NCBI GenBank assembly: GCA_014239365.1
Contig: JAAZZB010000069.1
Location: 1 to 43,051, forward strand
From: Verrucomicrobiia bacterium
Lineage (GTDB): Bacteria; Verrucomicrobiota; Verrucomicrobiia; Limisphaerales; UBA1100
Direction of reading: 5' to 3'
Length of the DNA: 43,051 bases
Shown here in pieces: positions 7,500 through 15,767 of this stretch. The notes under the pieces are model-generated. The model saw only the letters and a list, made by a program, of their open reading frames with translations, was not told the origin of the DNA and did not search any database. Position numbers and translations under genes: made by a program. Within the stretch, counting starts at the first letter, position 1. Each line of letters opens with the position of its first letter.

Positions 7500-8369
7500 T
7501 CAATCGGCACGATCTAGAATGGCCGACAGGTGCCCTCTACGATGGCGGAATTCAAACCTAGGAGGCTCATGATGGTTTTCCGATGAGAATGGGGATAAAA
7601 AGTGATCGCCCAAAAGGTCATTCCTGACGAAAAATGCATTGATGCCCAATAGGTCGCATCCCACCAAGCTGTATCCCATATCTCGGCCCAAATTTTCAAA
7701 TGCCTTCAGACTTGCGCCAAAGTTTTGAGTGTTATTCCACGTTCGATTTGGTACGTAACGAACTTTCCAATCCAAGTCAGATGGAAGGGCAGAATTGTAT
7801 TCCACAACGACAACCCTCGGCTGAAAATCGCGCAGCCCTTCCCATGCGAAAAATGTATTTTGATCAATATCCAAAGATAGCAGGTCAAATTCCAGAGGCA
7901 CATCGAGTTCACGAAATAACTCCTTGATATTCTCTCGAGTGACAAAGCTAACGCTGTGTTTTACGCAGTCACCTCGAAGGTCTTCCCGATCTTTCAAGGC
8001 ACGCACAAAACTGCGCTTCCCATCAATCCAAAACCCAGTCCAGCCTTGGGACAACAGAAATGAAGTGTTATTTTCACAGCCATTGCCCACACCTATCTCT
8101 GCAAACACCTTGTCGGTACTTCCGATACGCCGAAATATTTCCCGGATGATTCCATCCTCCCCATTCTGAGAGCAGATTTGAGCTTGGTGAATCAGGAGCC
8201 TGCGAGGGTCACCATAACGTGGGTGATCATCCAGGCCAAAATCACACAACTGGATGGCATGGCGGGCTCTTTGGTCTTTCTCTAGGCGCTTTAACATCTT
8301 GTGAATCTCGCTGCATTCTCGGATGACTGGCAGGCGGCGGTACAGTTTTGTAAAAAAAGTTTTCAACAT
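7500..8369 (-). CDS. FkbM-like methyltransferase-family protein, function unknown
   Basis: A 289-aa protein. SQNGEDGIIREIFRRIG is followed by VFAEIGVGNGCENNTSFLL (about 90-108), which occupies the place of motif I of FkbM-like methyltransferases. LLSLDIDQNTFFAW and RVVVVEYNSALP follow. I know this pattern from uncharacterised proteins in capsule and O-antigen clusters, often named FkbM-like. The N-terminus is basic and amphipathic. ATG 8369 is preceded by GGTAGTTAGGA, a weak ribosome site. The segment is visibly less GC-rich than the genes to its right. It is divergent from the gene at 8541 and probably leads the unit with 6297-7466. The substrate is unknown. Confidence 0.65.
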   Translation of the reverse strand: MLKTFFTKLYRRLPVIRECSEIHKMLKRLEKDQRARHAIQLCDFGLDDHPRYGDPRRLLIHQAQICSQNGEDGIIREIFRRIGSTDKVFAEIGVGNGCENNTSFLLSQGWTGFWIDGKRSFVRALKDREDLRGDCVKHSVSFVTRENIKELFRELDVPLEFDLLSLDIDQNTFFAWEGLRDFQPRVVVVEYNSALPSDLDWKVRYVPNRTWNNTQNFGASLKAFENLGRDMGYSLVGCDLLGINAFFVRNDLLGDHFLSPFSSENHHEPPRFEFRHRRGHLSAILDRAD

Positions 8370-8540
8370 TGGATTCCTAACTACCTTTCAACTCAATCCT
8401 TGCCCGACCTTTCGCATCCTCGCCCCTCTTTGTCACGCCTTTTTGAAAAACAATATGCCAACCCATAATACGGGGCAGTTTAACTTGAATAAACGGAATG
8501 CCTTGACTTGAGGGCCGAGTTTGTTTTCATCCACCGGTCT

Positions 8541-9221
8541 ATGATTCGAATTTTTATTGGGTACGACCACCGCGAAATTGTGGCTTACCATGTGGCCTGC
8601 CACAGCATTCATGTCCGCAGCTCGCAGCCGGTGGAGGTTGCGCCGGTGATGCTCTCTCAATTGGAGGGCACCTTCACGCGCGAACGCAACAACCTGCAGT
8701 CCACCGACTTTTCATTCAGCCGTTTTCTAGTGCCTCACCTTTGTGGCTATGAGGGATGGGCCTTGTTTGCCGACTCGGACATCATTTGCCTCGATGACAT
8801 CGCTAATCTTTGGGCACTACGTGATGACCAATACGCGGTGATGTGTGTGCAGCACGACCATAAACCGCAGGGCGAAACCAAGTTTCTTGGCGAGCCGCAA
8901 ACTCAATATGAGAAAAAAAACTGGTCCAGCGTGATGCTGATGAACACCGCCAAGTGCACCGCCCTCACGCCAGAATATGTGAACACCAAGTCCGGCCTCG
9001 AGCTGCACCGCTTCCACTGGCTCGAAAACGAAGGCCTCATCGGAAAGATTCCGCACAAATGGAATCACCTCGTGGATTATGACGCCGAGGTGCCCGAGAG
9101 CGATTTGGGCATTCTACATTACACCGAGGGCGGCCCATATTTCGAGGATTACAAAAACTGCGGCTACTCCGACATCTGGCGGCGCGAATATCAAGGTATG
9201 CTCACCCCACCACTGCCATAA
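8541..9221 (+). CDS. Glycosyltransferase with DxD motif (GT8-like)
   Basis: A 226-aa GT-A fold transferase. The frame opens at a TTG at 8508, but ATG 8541 gives the family-typical first strand MIRIFIGYDHREIVAYHV, so I choose it. FADSDIICLDDI (about 82-93) holds the DxD metal and nucleotide-sugar site, WSSVMLMN follows, and HYTEGGPYF near the C-terminus provides the conserved histidine usual for GT8-like enzymes. An A8 run lies at 8913-8920 (YEKKNW). The gene is 5 bp from kdsD and begins the plus-strand unit of LPS inner-core genes, so it probably builds the core. The exact family number is uncertain. Confidence 0.82.
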   Translation: MIRIFIGYDHREIVAYHVACHSIHVRSSQPVEVAPVMLSQLEGTFTRERNNLQSTDFSFSRFLVPHLCGYEGWALFADSDIICLDDIANLWALRDDQYAVMCVQHDHKPQGETKFLGEPQTQYEKKNWSSVMLMNTAKCTALTPEYVNTKSGLELHRFHWLENEGLIGKIPHKWNHLVDYDAEVPESDLGILHYTEGGPYFEDYKNCGYSDIWRREYQGMLTPPLP

Positions 9222-9226
9222 CCCGC

Positions 9227-10204
9227 ATGGACGACGAATTCATTACCCAAGCAAAGTCGGTACTCCAAACAGAGATCGATGAACTGGCTAGCCTTGCTGC
9301 AAGGCTCGGCCCGGAGTTTTCCTGCGCCGTGAAAACTCTACGCGAAGGGCTTGCCCAACGCGGAAAAATCATCGTCATCGGCGTGGGCAAATCCGAAAAT
9401 ATCGCCACCAAAATTGCCGCCACCCTCAACAGCACCGGCGCGCCCACCGTTGTGCTTAACTGCCAAAACGCGCTCCATGGCGACCTCGGCATCTTGGCCC
9501 AGGGCGACATCGTGCTGGCGTTAAGCTACAGTGGTGAAACCACCGAACTGCTAAACCTATTACCCCACCTCAAGGGCCGGGCCGCTGCCATAATCGCCTT
9601 CACCGGAAAACCCAATTCCGCCCTCGCCACCAACAGCGACGTGGTGCTCGACGTCAGCGTGGAAACCGAAGCCTGCCCCCTAAACCTCGCCCCCACCTCC
9701 AGCACCACCAACATGCTCGCCCTTGGCGATGCGCTCGCCATGGTGCTGCTGCAAGCCCGCGGTTTTCAGGCCGAGGACTTTGCCCAGCTGCACCCCAACG
9801 GTAGCCTCGGTCGCCAACTCCTCACCCGCGTCACCGACATCATGCGCCAAGGTGACCAACTCGCCCGAATCCAACCCACCGACACCATCGCCACCGCCCT
9901 CGATGCCATGAAACAATGCAAGGCCGGTGCCGTGGTGGCCACCGATGAGCAGGGCCTGTTGCAGGGCATCTTCACCCACGGCGATTTTGTCCGCGCCTAT
10001 CAGGAAGACCGCGACATCGCCGACCACCTCATTCGGGATCACATGACGCCCAACCCCATCACCATCCAAGGCGACAAACTCGCCGCCGAAGCCGTGCATG
10101 TGCTGGAGAAAAATCGCATCGACGAAATCGTCGTCATCGATGCCGGCCAAAAAGTCGTGGGCTTAGTGGACGTACAAGACCTCTCCCGTGCACAAATTTT
10201 TTAA
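9227..10204 (+). CDS. kdsD: D-arabinose 5-phosphate isomerase (KpsF/KdsD/GutQ family)
   Basis: A 325-aa enzyme that interconverts ribulose 5-phosphate and arabinose 5-phosphate, the first step toward Kdo for lipopolysaccharide. It is cytoplasmic. The N-terminal SIS domain (about 40-170) shows VIGVGKSENIATKIA, HGDLGIL and LALSYSGETTELL, and the conserved HPNGSLGRQL joins it to two CBS domains (about 205-262 and 270-325; HGDFVRAYQ in the first, DEIVVIDAG and GLVDVQDL in the second). The length matches characterised KdsD/KpsF enzymes (about 325-330 aa). It has 5 bp to the upstream GT gene and 9 bp to the heptosyltransferase gene. kdsA, kdsB and kdsC are not in the window. Biochemical identity is confident; a capsule-specific KpsF paralogue is the alternative. 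Confidence 0.95.
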   Translation: MDDEFITQAKSVLQTEIDELASLAARLGPEFSCAVKTLREGLAQRGKIIVIGVGKSENIATKIAATLNSTGAPTVVLNCQNALHGDLGILAQGDIVLALSYSGETTELLNLLPHLKGRAAAIIAFTGKPNSALATNSDVVLDVSVETEACPLNLAPTSSTTNMLALGDALAMVLLQARGFQAEDFAQLHPNGSLGRQLLTRVTDIMRQGDQLARIQPTDTIATALDAMKQCKAGAVVATDEQGLLQGIFTHGDFVRAYQEDRDIADHLIRDHMTPNPITIQGDKLAAEAVHVLEKNRIDEIVVIDAGQKVVGLVDVQDLSRAQIF

Positions 10205-10213
10205 CCCCGGGCC

Positions 10214-11278
10214 ATGACCCCCTCCGCCCAGCCCAACCCCGAGCCCCTCCGGCTGCTTTTCGTCAAGCTCCAGCACATCGGCGATGCCTTAATCCTCACC
10301 CCCACCCTCGTCGCCGCGCGCGCGCAATATCCCAACGCCGAAATCTGGGTGGTCGTGCGAAAAGGCACCGAGGGAATCCTCGCCGGTTGCTCCGCCATCG
10401 ATCATTTGATTTCCGTGGCCCCAAACGAAAATGACCAACGCGGCCTCGGCAGCCTGTGGCGCGACCTGTGCACCCTGCTATCGCTCAGACGCAAATGCTT
10501 TGACTATGCCTTCGAACTTTCCGATGGCGACCGCAGTCGCTGGTTTGCTGGCCTAAGTCGGGCCCGTCACCGCTGCGCCAATTCCAACCATCCAAGCTTG
10601 AACGGTTGGTGGCGTGGGCGCTTCAACCGAATGGCAGACATTCCTAGTGAAGCAAGACACCGAGTAGAAAAAGATTTCAATCTAGTCACTAAGTTCCTCC
10701 CGTTGGGGGGAGACATCCCCCCTCTCAGCTTCGAGCGCCCGCAACCAAGCACACCGAGTTTTACGGATGAACTATCAGATTATGTCGTGATTCATCCCGG
10801 CACACGCTGGATGAAGAAACGCTGGTTAAAGGCCTATTGGTTGGACTTGGGAGTACGCCTGCTGAAACGAACCCCGCACATCATCATCAGCAGCGGCCCT
10901 GACCCAAAGGAACGCGCCTTTGCCCGTGAATTAACTGAAAAGTGGGGTGCCGCGCGGGCAACCAGCACCGATGGCCAGCTGAACTGGGCTGGACTGGCGG
11001 GCCTGCTTTACCGCGCACGCGCATTTGTGGGCGTGGATACCGCTGCTATGCATTTGGCTGCTGCCTGTCAATGCCCCACGGTCGCCATCTTTGCCTATTC
11101 CGTGGTGGATCACTGGCGCCCATGGAAAGTGCCTCATGAATTACTCCACTTAGGCCACCAACTGCCACCCCGAGGGGAAGGCCAACGGCCGGCATCTGAA
11201 GTGATGGAAAAACTAACACCCGAACAGGTGATGGAAGCAGTGGAACGTCTAATCCGGCCGATCTCAATCCATACTTGA
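10214..11278 (+). CDS. ADP-heptose:LPS heptosyltransferase, GT9 (WaaQ-like)
   Basis: A 354-aa GT-B transferase, predicted to move heptose from ADP-heptose to the LPS inner core. The N-terminal VKLQHIGDALILTPTL (about 17-32) is the GT9 signature, with Lys-Gln-His-Ile-Gly-Asp matching heptosyltransferases of the WaaQ/RfaQ group. The donor half has YVVIHPGTRWMKKRW and VGVDTAAMHLAAACQCPTV, then VDHWRPW. The gene follows kdsD by 9 bp, which supports an LPS core role. A G6-N6-C6 hairpin lies in the coding sequence at 10705-10722. The ends of this gene and the convergent FkbM gene are 7 bp apart. WaaC/F/Q subgroup cannot be fixed without alignment. Confidence 0.9.
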   Translation: MTPSAQPNPEPLRLLFVKLQHIGDALILTPTLVAARAQYPNAEIWVVVRKGTEGILAGCSAIDHLISVAPNENDQRGLGSLWRDLCTLLSLRRKCFDYAFELSDGDRSRWFAGLSRARHRCANSNHPSLNGWWRGRFNRMADIPSEARHRVEKDFNLVTKFLPLGGDIPPLSFERPQPSTPSFTDELSDYVVIHPGTRWMKKRWLKAYWLDLGVRLLKRTPHIIISSGPDPKERAFARELTEKWGAARATSTDGQLNWAGLAGLLYRARAFVGVDTAAMHLAAACQCPTVAIFAYSVVDHWRPWKVPHELLHLGHQLPPRGEGQRPASEVMEKLTPEQVMEAVERLIRPISIHT

Positions 11279-11285
11279 GAGAGTG

Positions 11286-12122
11286 CTACGCCCTCACAAA
11301 AACCGCATTGTGGGGAACTTGATCGTAGGATTTCGTTTTCTCAAACTCAATCTTCCCGCTTTTAGTAAAGTGACAGTGATCCAATTTCCATTGGCATTGT
11401 TCCATAAGGCCCAGAACCTCATCCCGTTGGCCCTGATTAATCTCCACTTGAAGTGAGGATGGCCCGTCGGGCGATTGCAACACCCGCTGCATCCCACGCA
11501 GGATAAGCATCTCATTACCATCCACATCGATCTTCACCATATCCGGCGAGGGCACTCGACCGGAGGCAACCAGTTCATCCAAGGTCACCGAGTGCACGAG
11601 TTCACTGAGCTTGGGTCGAAATTCGCGATTGCCAGGCAACTGGCGATGGCCGAGTTGAGTCATGGATGTGCCGCTGTCCATTGAATTGTAATTCAAATCC
11701 ATCAATCCGCTTTCATCGCCCAATGGCAGGGACACCGGATGAATTGAATTCTCAAGATGATTCAAAAATATATTCTCAAGTAACGTGGCAAAATTAAATT
11801 TGTGGGGCTCGAACGAATACACCGACACACCCTTCGCAGCGTTCGCGGCATACAGCGAATACAACCCCACGTTCGCGCCAATATCGAAAAAAACGGTGCC
11901 CTCTTTTGCGTGATTTCGGATCCACGCCAAGGTTCCCTCTTCCTTGGTGAAGTAAGTAGTGTACCTGAAAATATCATTACGCGATTTGGGTCGAAAGGTG
12001 TACCGCGTTTCCCCGTCCTTTACCTTAACGGTTAACGAGCACCACCGCGCCACATGGCCCCAAAAACGGAGCCACTTTTTCCAGAAATAACTGTCTGCCT
12101 TGCCGCGCAGTGTGATTTTCAT
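11286..12122 (-). CDS. FkbM family SAM-dependent methyltransferase
   Basis: A 278-aa FkbM-type O-methyltransferase. FFDIGANVGLYSLYAA (about 78-93) is motif I, VSVYSFEPHKFNFATLLENI is the typical FkbM segment, and DMVKIDVDGNEMLILRGM (about 190-207) the conserved central motif. These enzymes methylate hydroxyls, often on sugars. The start ATG (12122-12120) overlaps the stop of the upstream oxygenase by one base (TAATG), so translation is coupled and the two probably act on one substrate. The target is unknown. Confidence 0.9.
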   Translation of the reverse strand: MKITLRGKADSYFWKKWLRFWGHVARWCSLTVKVKDGETRYTFRPKSRNDIFRYTTYFTKEEGTLAWIRNHAKEGTVFFDIGANVGLYSLYAANAAKGVSVYSFEPHKFNFATLLENIFLNHLENSIHPVSLPLGDESGLMDLNYNSMDSGTSMTQLGHRQLPGNREFRPKLSELVHSVTLDELVASGRVPSPDMVKIDVDGNEMLILRGMQRVLQSPDGPSSLQVEINQGQRDEVLGLMEQCQWKLDHCHFTKSGKIEFEKTKSYDQVPHNAVFVRA

Positions 12123-12865
12123 TAAATGATATTTTCGATGTTAATCGTAAGAGTCTTGCGCAAGGCCGTTGCCGGCCCGGTCATCGGTAAAACCGAGTGC
12201 CAAGAATTATAGGTTTTGATGAACAGAAGGCACTGATTCGGGGTAAACGGATACGTTTTCAAAACCTCAGTTTCATCAAACTCCATAAAGCGATTGTGAT
12301 AATTGTAAATCCGGCTCCTATCCTTTGGCGCTACCACACTTGTTCCTCCGCCCCACGCCCCCTCGTCCCATTCCCCTTCCCTCACAAAAGACATTACCAG
12401 CGTAGCAAGCTTGGTTGGAGCATCGGTGTGCGGCCGGATGCCTCCACCCTCGGCTGGCATAGCCGAAAACTCAAATCGACTACGAATCACTTGAGTGTTC
12501 AAGGCCCGGCGGATCGGCCCCCGGCGGCGATATTTTAAACTGGGCGCATACTTAAACCCATCCAATTTAAGATCAATGTGATTTTCCTTCAGGAAACCAG
12601 CAATCTGCTCCACAAACTTCCGGCTCTTAACGGTTTCATAGAACCGATGCCAACACGGATTTTGACGAAGGAACTGATTGTACTTTTCCTGATTATTGAT
12701 TTCCGACAAAGAATACTTAACCCCAATATTCCGGCTAAAGTTGAACAGGTTTTTGCTGGGATAAGACTCTGCCATTTCCTGATAAAGCAAAGGATCTAAA
12801 ACTTCCGGGATGACACAAATCGGATATGGTTCGTAATCAAACTGAGCGTTGTGCAGATTGAACAT
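12122..12865 (-). CDS. 2-oxoglutarate/Fe(II)-dependent oxygenase-like protein
   Basis: A 247-aa protein if translated from ATG 12865 (MFNLHNAQ). The frame also opens at a TTG at 12916, adding 17 residues that look random, so I prefer the ATG. HTD (residues 146-148) in GIRPHTDAPTK and His 223 in YNSWHSV give the two-His-one-carboxylate iron site. Arg 236 in LRKTLTINI fits the 2-oxoglutarate anchor. The family hydroxylates peptides, lipids or sugars; surface-glycan hydroxylation is inference. Its stop overlaps the start of the FkbM methyltransferase (TAATG). A basic stretch around residues 112-120 is notable. It could instead act on a polypeptide. Confidence 0.75.
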   Translation of the reverse strand: MFNLHNAQFDYEPYPICVIPEVLDPLLYQEMAESYPSKNLFNFSRNIGVKYSLSEINNQEKYNQFLRQNPCWHRFYETVKSRKFVEQIAGFLKENHIDLKLDGFKYAPSLKYRRRGPIRRALNTQVIRSRFEFSAMPAEGGGIRPHTDAPTKLATLVMSFVREGEWDEGAWGGGTSVVAPKDRSRIYNYHNRFMEFDETEVLKTYPFTPNQCLLFIKTYNSWHSVLPMTGPATALRKTLTINIENII

Positions 12866-12936
12866 AATAGCTTTATTTGCAGCAAAAAATCCGCGCGACC
12901 GTAGAGGGTCACCCAATGCCAGTCAAGCGAACAGGG

Positions 12937-13908
12937 TCAGGCATAATACCCATCGGGGTAATCTTGATGCCAACGCCAAGCTGTTTCCACTATTTCGTGG
13001 AGGTTGGTGATTTCGGCGTGCCAATTTAATTGCTCTGCTGCTTTGGCCACGGTGGCGACTAATTCAGGGGGGTCGCCTTCGCGGGCGGGCTTTTCTGCGA
13101 TTGATATTTTTTGGCCGGTGACTTCACAACACGCGGCGATGACTTCGCGCACGGAGTCGCCGCGGCCGCGGCCGAGGTTGAAGGGGCCGCTGATGCCCGA
13201 GCGCAAAGCTTGGGCGTGGGCGGCGGCGAGGTCGCTTACGTGAATGTAATCGCGGATGCAGGTGCCGTCGGGCGTGGGGTGATCGGTGCCAAATAGGGAA
13301 AAGGTTTCGCGCTGGCCGAGGGCGGTTTGCAGCAGGCAGGGGATGAGATGGGTTTCGTGCCGGTGATGTTCGCCAAAGTTTTCGCTGGCACCGGCGGCGT
13401 TGAAGTAACGCAGCGCCACGCATTCCATACCGGTAGCTTGGGTCTGCCATTCCATTGCCTGCTCCATCATTAGCTTGGATGCGCCGTAGGGATTCACCGG
13501 CTGGCGGGGGGCTGTTTCGGCAATGGGCACGGTTGCAGGCTCGCCGTACACGGCACAGGTGGAGCTGAAAATAAATTTGCCCACTCCCGCAGATGCCGCG
13601 GCTTTTAACAGGGCGATGCCGTTGGCGGTGTTATTTTGAAAATACTTGAGCGGGTTTTCCATCGACTCCCCCACCAGCGTACTGCCGGCAAAATGCAGCA
13701 CCGCTTCCGGGCGTGCTTTGGCCATCACTGCGTCCAGCAGCGCAAGGTCGCCAAAGTTGCCCTCACAAAAATCAACGCCCGGCGCCACGGCGGCTCGATG
13801 CCCCTCGGAAAGGTCATCCACCACCGTCACTGTATGGCCCTCGGCCAGCAAGCGCTCCACGCACACGCTGCCCACATAGCCCGCGCCACCTGTCACGAGT
13901 GTTCTCAT
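12937..13908 (-). CDS. galE: UDP-glucose 4-epimerase
   Basis: A 323-aa short-chain dehydrogenase/reductase fold enzyme that interconverts UDP-glucose and UDP-galactose (or the GlcNAc/GalNAc pair) in the cytoplasm. The NAD-binding TGGAGYVGS is at residues 6-14, FAGSTLVGESMENPLKYF follows, then SSTCAVYGEP and the catalytic YGASK (in NPYGASKLMMEQA). RDYIHVSDLAAAH and GRGRGDSVREV are typical GalE segments. The length is close to the usual 325-340. It lies between the GT4 at 13944 (35 bp away) and the oxygenase/FkbM pair and supplies galactose-type donors to the cluster. Its minus-strand coding is C-rich, unlike several neighbours. Related 4-epimerases remain possible. Confidence 0.94.
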   Translation of the reverse strand: MRTLVTGGAGYVGSVCVERLLAEGHTVTVVDDLSEGHRAAVAPGVDFCEGNFGDLALLDAVMAKARPEAVLHFAGSTLVGESMENPLKYFQNNTANGIALLKAAASAGVGKFIFSSTCAVYGEPATVPIAETAPRQPVNPYGASKLMMEQAMEWQTQATGMECVALRYFNAAGASENFGEHHRHETHLIPCLLQTALGQRETFSLFGTDHPTPDGTCIRDYIHVSDLAAAHAQALRSGISGPFNLGRGRGDSVREVIAACCEVTGQKISIAEKPAREGDPPELVATVAKAAEQLNWHAEITNLHEIVETAWRWHQDYPDGYYA

Positions 13909-13943
13909 TCGGCGACCAGCAAATCAGATGGCATAGCGTGGAG

Positions 13944-14966
13944 TCAAAGGCTTAATCCTTGGTACAACAAATTGTACTCCTCCGCCACCTCGGCCCACGA
14001 TCGGATGGGCGGGAATTCTTTCGGAGGATGAGCCAACAATTCGCGCGCGGCATCCACCCAAGGCTGCACTGGCGCGGTGTGGGGCAGAGCACAACCCGCC
14101 GCACCCATATCGGCGGATGCGCCTGTAGCTTCGGAAACCAATACCGGAATGCCCCGAGCCAAGGCTTCGGCCACGACCATCCCATAGGCTTCGAGTTTGG
14201 CGGGGTGCACCAACAGACGGATGCGGCTATAAAATTCATTGGGATCCTTAACCCACCCGAGCAGCTCCACTCGATCTTCTATTCCCACGAGCAGGCGGGC
14301 GATTTCTGCGCGAGGCACTCCGGCAATTACCAAGCGGACGTTTGGCATAGCTCGGAGCATTTCCAACACTCGCGGTAGCCCTTTGCGTTTCCATTCCCTG
14401 CCGATAAATCCTATGATCGGTCCTGTCTCACGCGCCGCAATGGGTTCTGAAAAATCCACGCCCGGGCGGATGGGGTCCGCCAGCCGACTCGCCCAATGTG
14501 GATGCGCGGCAGCCAATTGAGCCCGAACCGGCGCGGAAACGGGCACCATTGCCCGCAACGCCGCACCCCCCATAGTGCGACGCTCGAGCCAATGGTTGAC
14601 GTGCCAAGTAGGATCCAGCCGCTTGTGCAGCGCGCGCTCGCCCGCGCCGTGGGCAGTGGAATGAAAAGTAGCCACTTCCGCGCAAGTTACCATTTCGTGA
14701 CTGTGCCACATTTCATTTTGAACGCTTTGCTTCTGGCGCTCCCCTGCCACGCGTCGGGCAAAGCGAAGGTAATGCAGCCAACGCGGTTTGGGGCGCATTT
14801 TCCCAAGAGCCGTCACGGGGACGCCATCGATGGGTTCGGATTCATCCGTCTCGCACACTACCGCCACGTCGATGCCGCGCGCGGCGAGGGCGCGGGTCAG
14901 TTGCCAAGCATACCCCTCCAGTCCGCCAACGGGCCCAAAACGCCGAACAATTTGTATGATTCGCAT
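13944..14966 (-). CDS. Glycosyltransferase family 4
   Basis: A 340-aa GT-B enzyme. It begins IIQIVRRFGPVGGLEGYAWQ, a start typical of GT4 proteins of the LPS core type. The donor half has IIGFIGREWKRKGLPRVLEML and an intact E-x7-E motif in KLEAYGMVVAEALARG. The start ATG at 14966 comes 3 bp after the TGA of the GT2 gene. It sits in the middle of a minus-strand unit running from the O-antigen ligase to galE, so it probably adds a sugar to the outer core or to an O-unit. The sugar is unknown. Confidence 0.9.
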   Translation of the reverse strand: MRIIQIVRRFGPVGGLEGYAWQLTRALAARGIDVAVVCETDESEPIDGVPVTALGKMRPKPRWLHYLRFARRVAGERQKQSVQNEMWHSHEMVTCAEVATFHSTAHGAGERALHKRLDPTWHVNHWLERRTMGGAALRAMVPVSAPVRAQLAAAHPHWASRLADPIRPGVDFSEPIAARETGPIIGFIGREWKRKGLPRVLEMLRAMPNVRLVIAGVPRAEIARLLVGIEDRVELLGWVKDPNEFYSRIRLLVHPAKLEAYGMVVAEALARGIPVLVSEATGASADMGAAGCALPHTAPVQPWVDAARELLAHPPKEFPPIRSWAEVAEEYNLLYQGLSL

Positions 14967-14969
14967 AGA

Positions 14970-15767
14970 TCAGGAGACGGGCTGATGCGCGTCAAGCCCG
15001 CGGCGGCAACGTACTCGATCGGTAGCGAGGGTGGCTTGCAAGCGGTCGTAATTGGCGGAGAGCTCGGTGCGCGAGGTTTCCCGGTGGTTCAGGTGATGAA
15101 CAATTGCCCGTCCGTAAATGAATTTTCGATGACGACCCAGATGGTAGAGACGATTGCCCAAGTCCGAATCTTCTAATCCCCAGCCCTCGTACTCCTCATC
15201 GAACCCGTTGATTAGGATCAAGTCTTCACGCCACACTCCCATGTTGCAACCCACAATACCGCGCTGGGTTTGGTTGTGAAACACAATGGGCCAAGGCCAG
15301 CGAATGCCCTTGAATAAGCCACTGGCGCGAGCACGCAGCCAACAGCTCAAAAACCTGCTTCGGCCCGGTTGAAAACTGGGAGAATATTGCTCGGTCAAAA
15401 AACTGCGCCGCCCCTGCACCCACCAGCCGGATTCAGCCAAATCCTGATGGTCGCGAACAAACATTCGATGCGGCACACAATCGCCATCGAGCAGTACAAT
15501 GTAGTCTCCACGCGCTTGTTGGATTGCCTCATTGAGAATGATGGTCTTTCGAAAGCCCTGGTTCTCATGCCACAAGTGCCGCAGGCGTAATGGCAATTCC
15601 TTGGCTAGTTTGCTCACAATGGCCCGGGTCAACTCGCCCGAACCATCATCGGCCAGCAGCACTTCCATCGGCTGAACCACTTGACCTGCAACGCCCGTCA
15701 ACACTTTGGCCAATGCGCCAGGCCGGTCGTACGTGCTGATGATCAGTGAAACGTTAGGATGGGTCAT
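14970..15767 (-). CDS. Glycosyltransferase family 2 with GT7-like C-terminal segment
   Basis: A 265-aa GT-A transferase. VSLIISTYDRPGALAKVL (6-23) is the GT2 start, LLADDGSG and LLDGDCVPH (about 93-101) hold the acidic residues for nucleotide and metal, and FDEEYEGWGLEDSDLGNRL (about 200) is the GWGxED-type C-terminal motif shared with galactosyltransferases. WENQGFRK-type segments (HENQGFRKTIILN) are typical of the bacterial lipopolysaccharide biosynthesis glycosyltransferases. ATG 15767 lies 14 bp inside the end of the O-antigen ligase gene. It probably extends the core or O-antigen. Donor not determined. Confidence 0.9.
   Translation of the reverse strand: MTHPNVSLIISTYDRPGALAKVLTGVAGQVVQPMEVLLADDGSGELTRAIVSKLAKELPLRLRHLWHENQGFRKTIILNEAIQQARGDYIVLLDGDCVPHRMFVRDHQDLAESGWWVQGRRSFLTEQYSPSFQPGRSRFLSCWLRARASGLFKGIRWPWPIVFHNQTQRGIVGCNMGVWREDLILINGFDEEYEGWGLEDSDLGNRLYHLGRHRKFIYGRAIVHHLNHRETSRTELSANYDRLQATLATDRVRCRRGLDAHQPVS

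Noticed and set aside
10705..10722. G6-N6-C6 hairpin in the heptosyltransferase gene
   Set aside because: It is inside a well-supported coding sequence and encodes ordinary residues (LGGDIPP); probably a chance result of codon choice.
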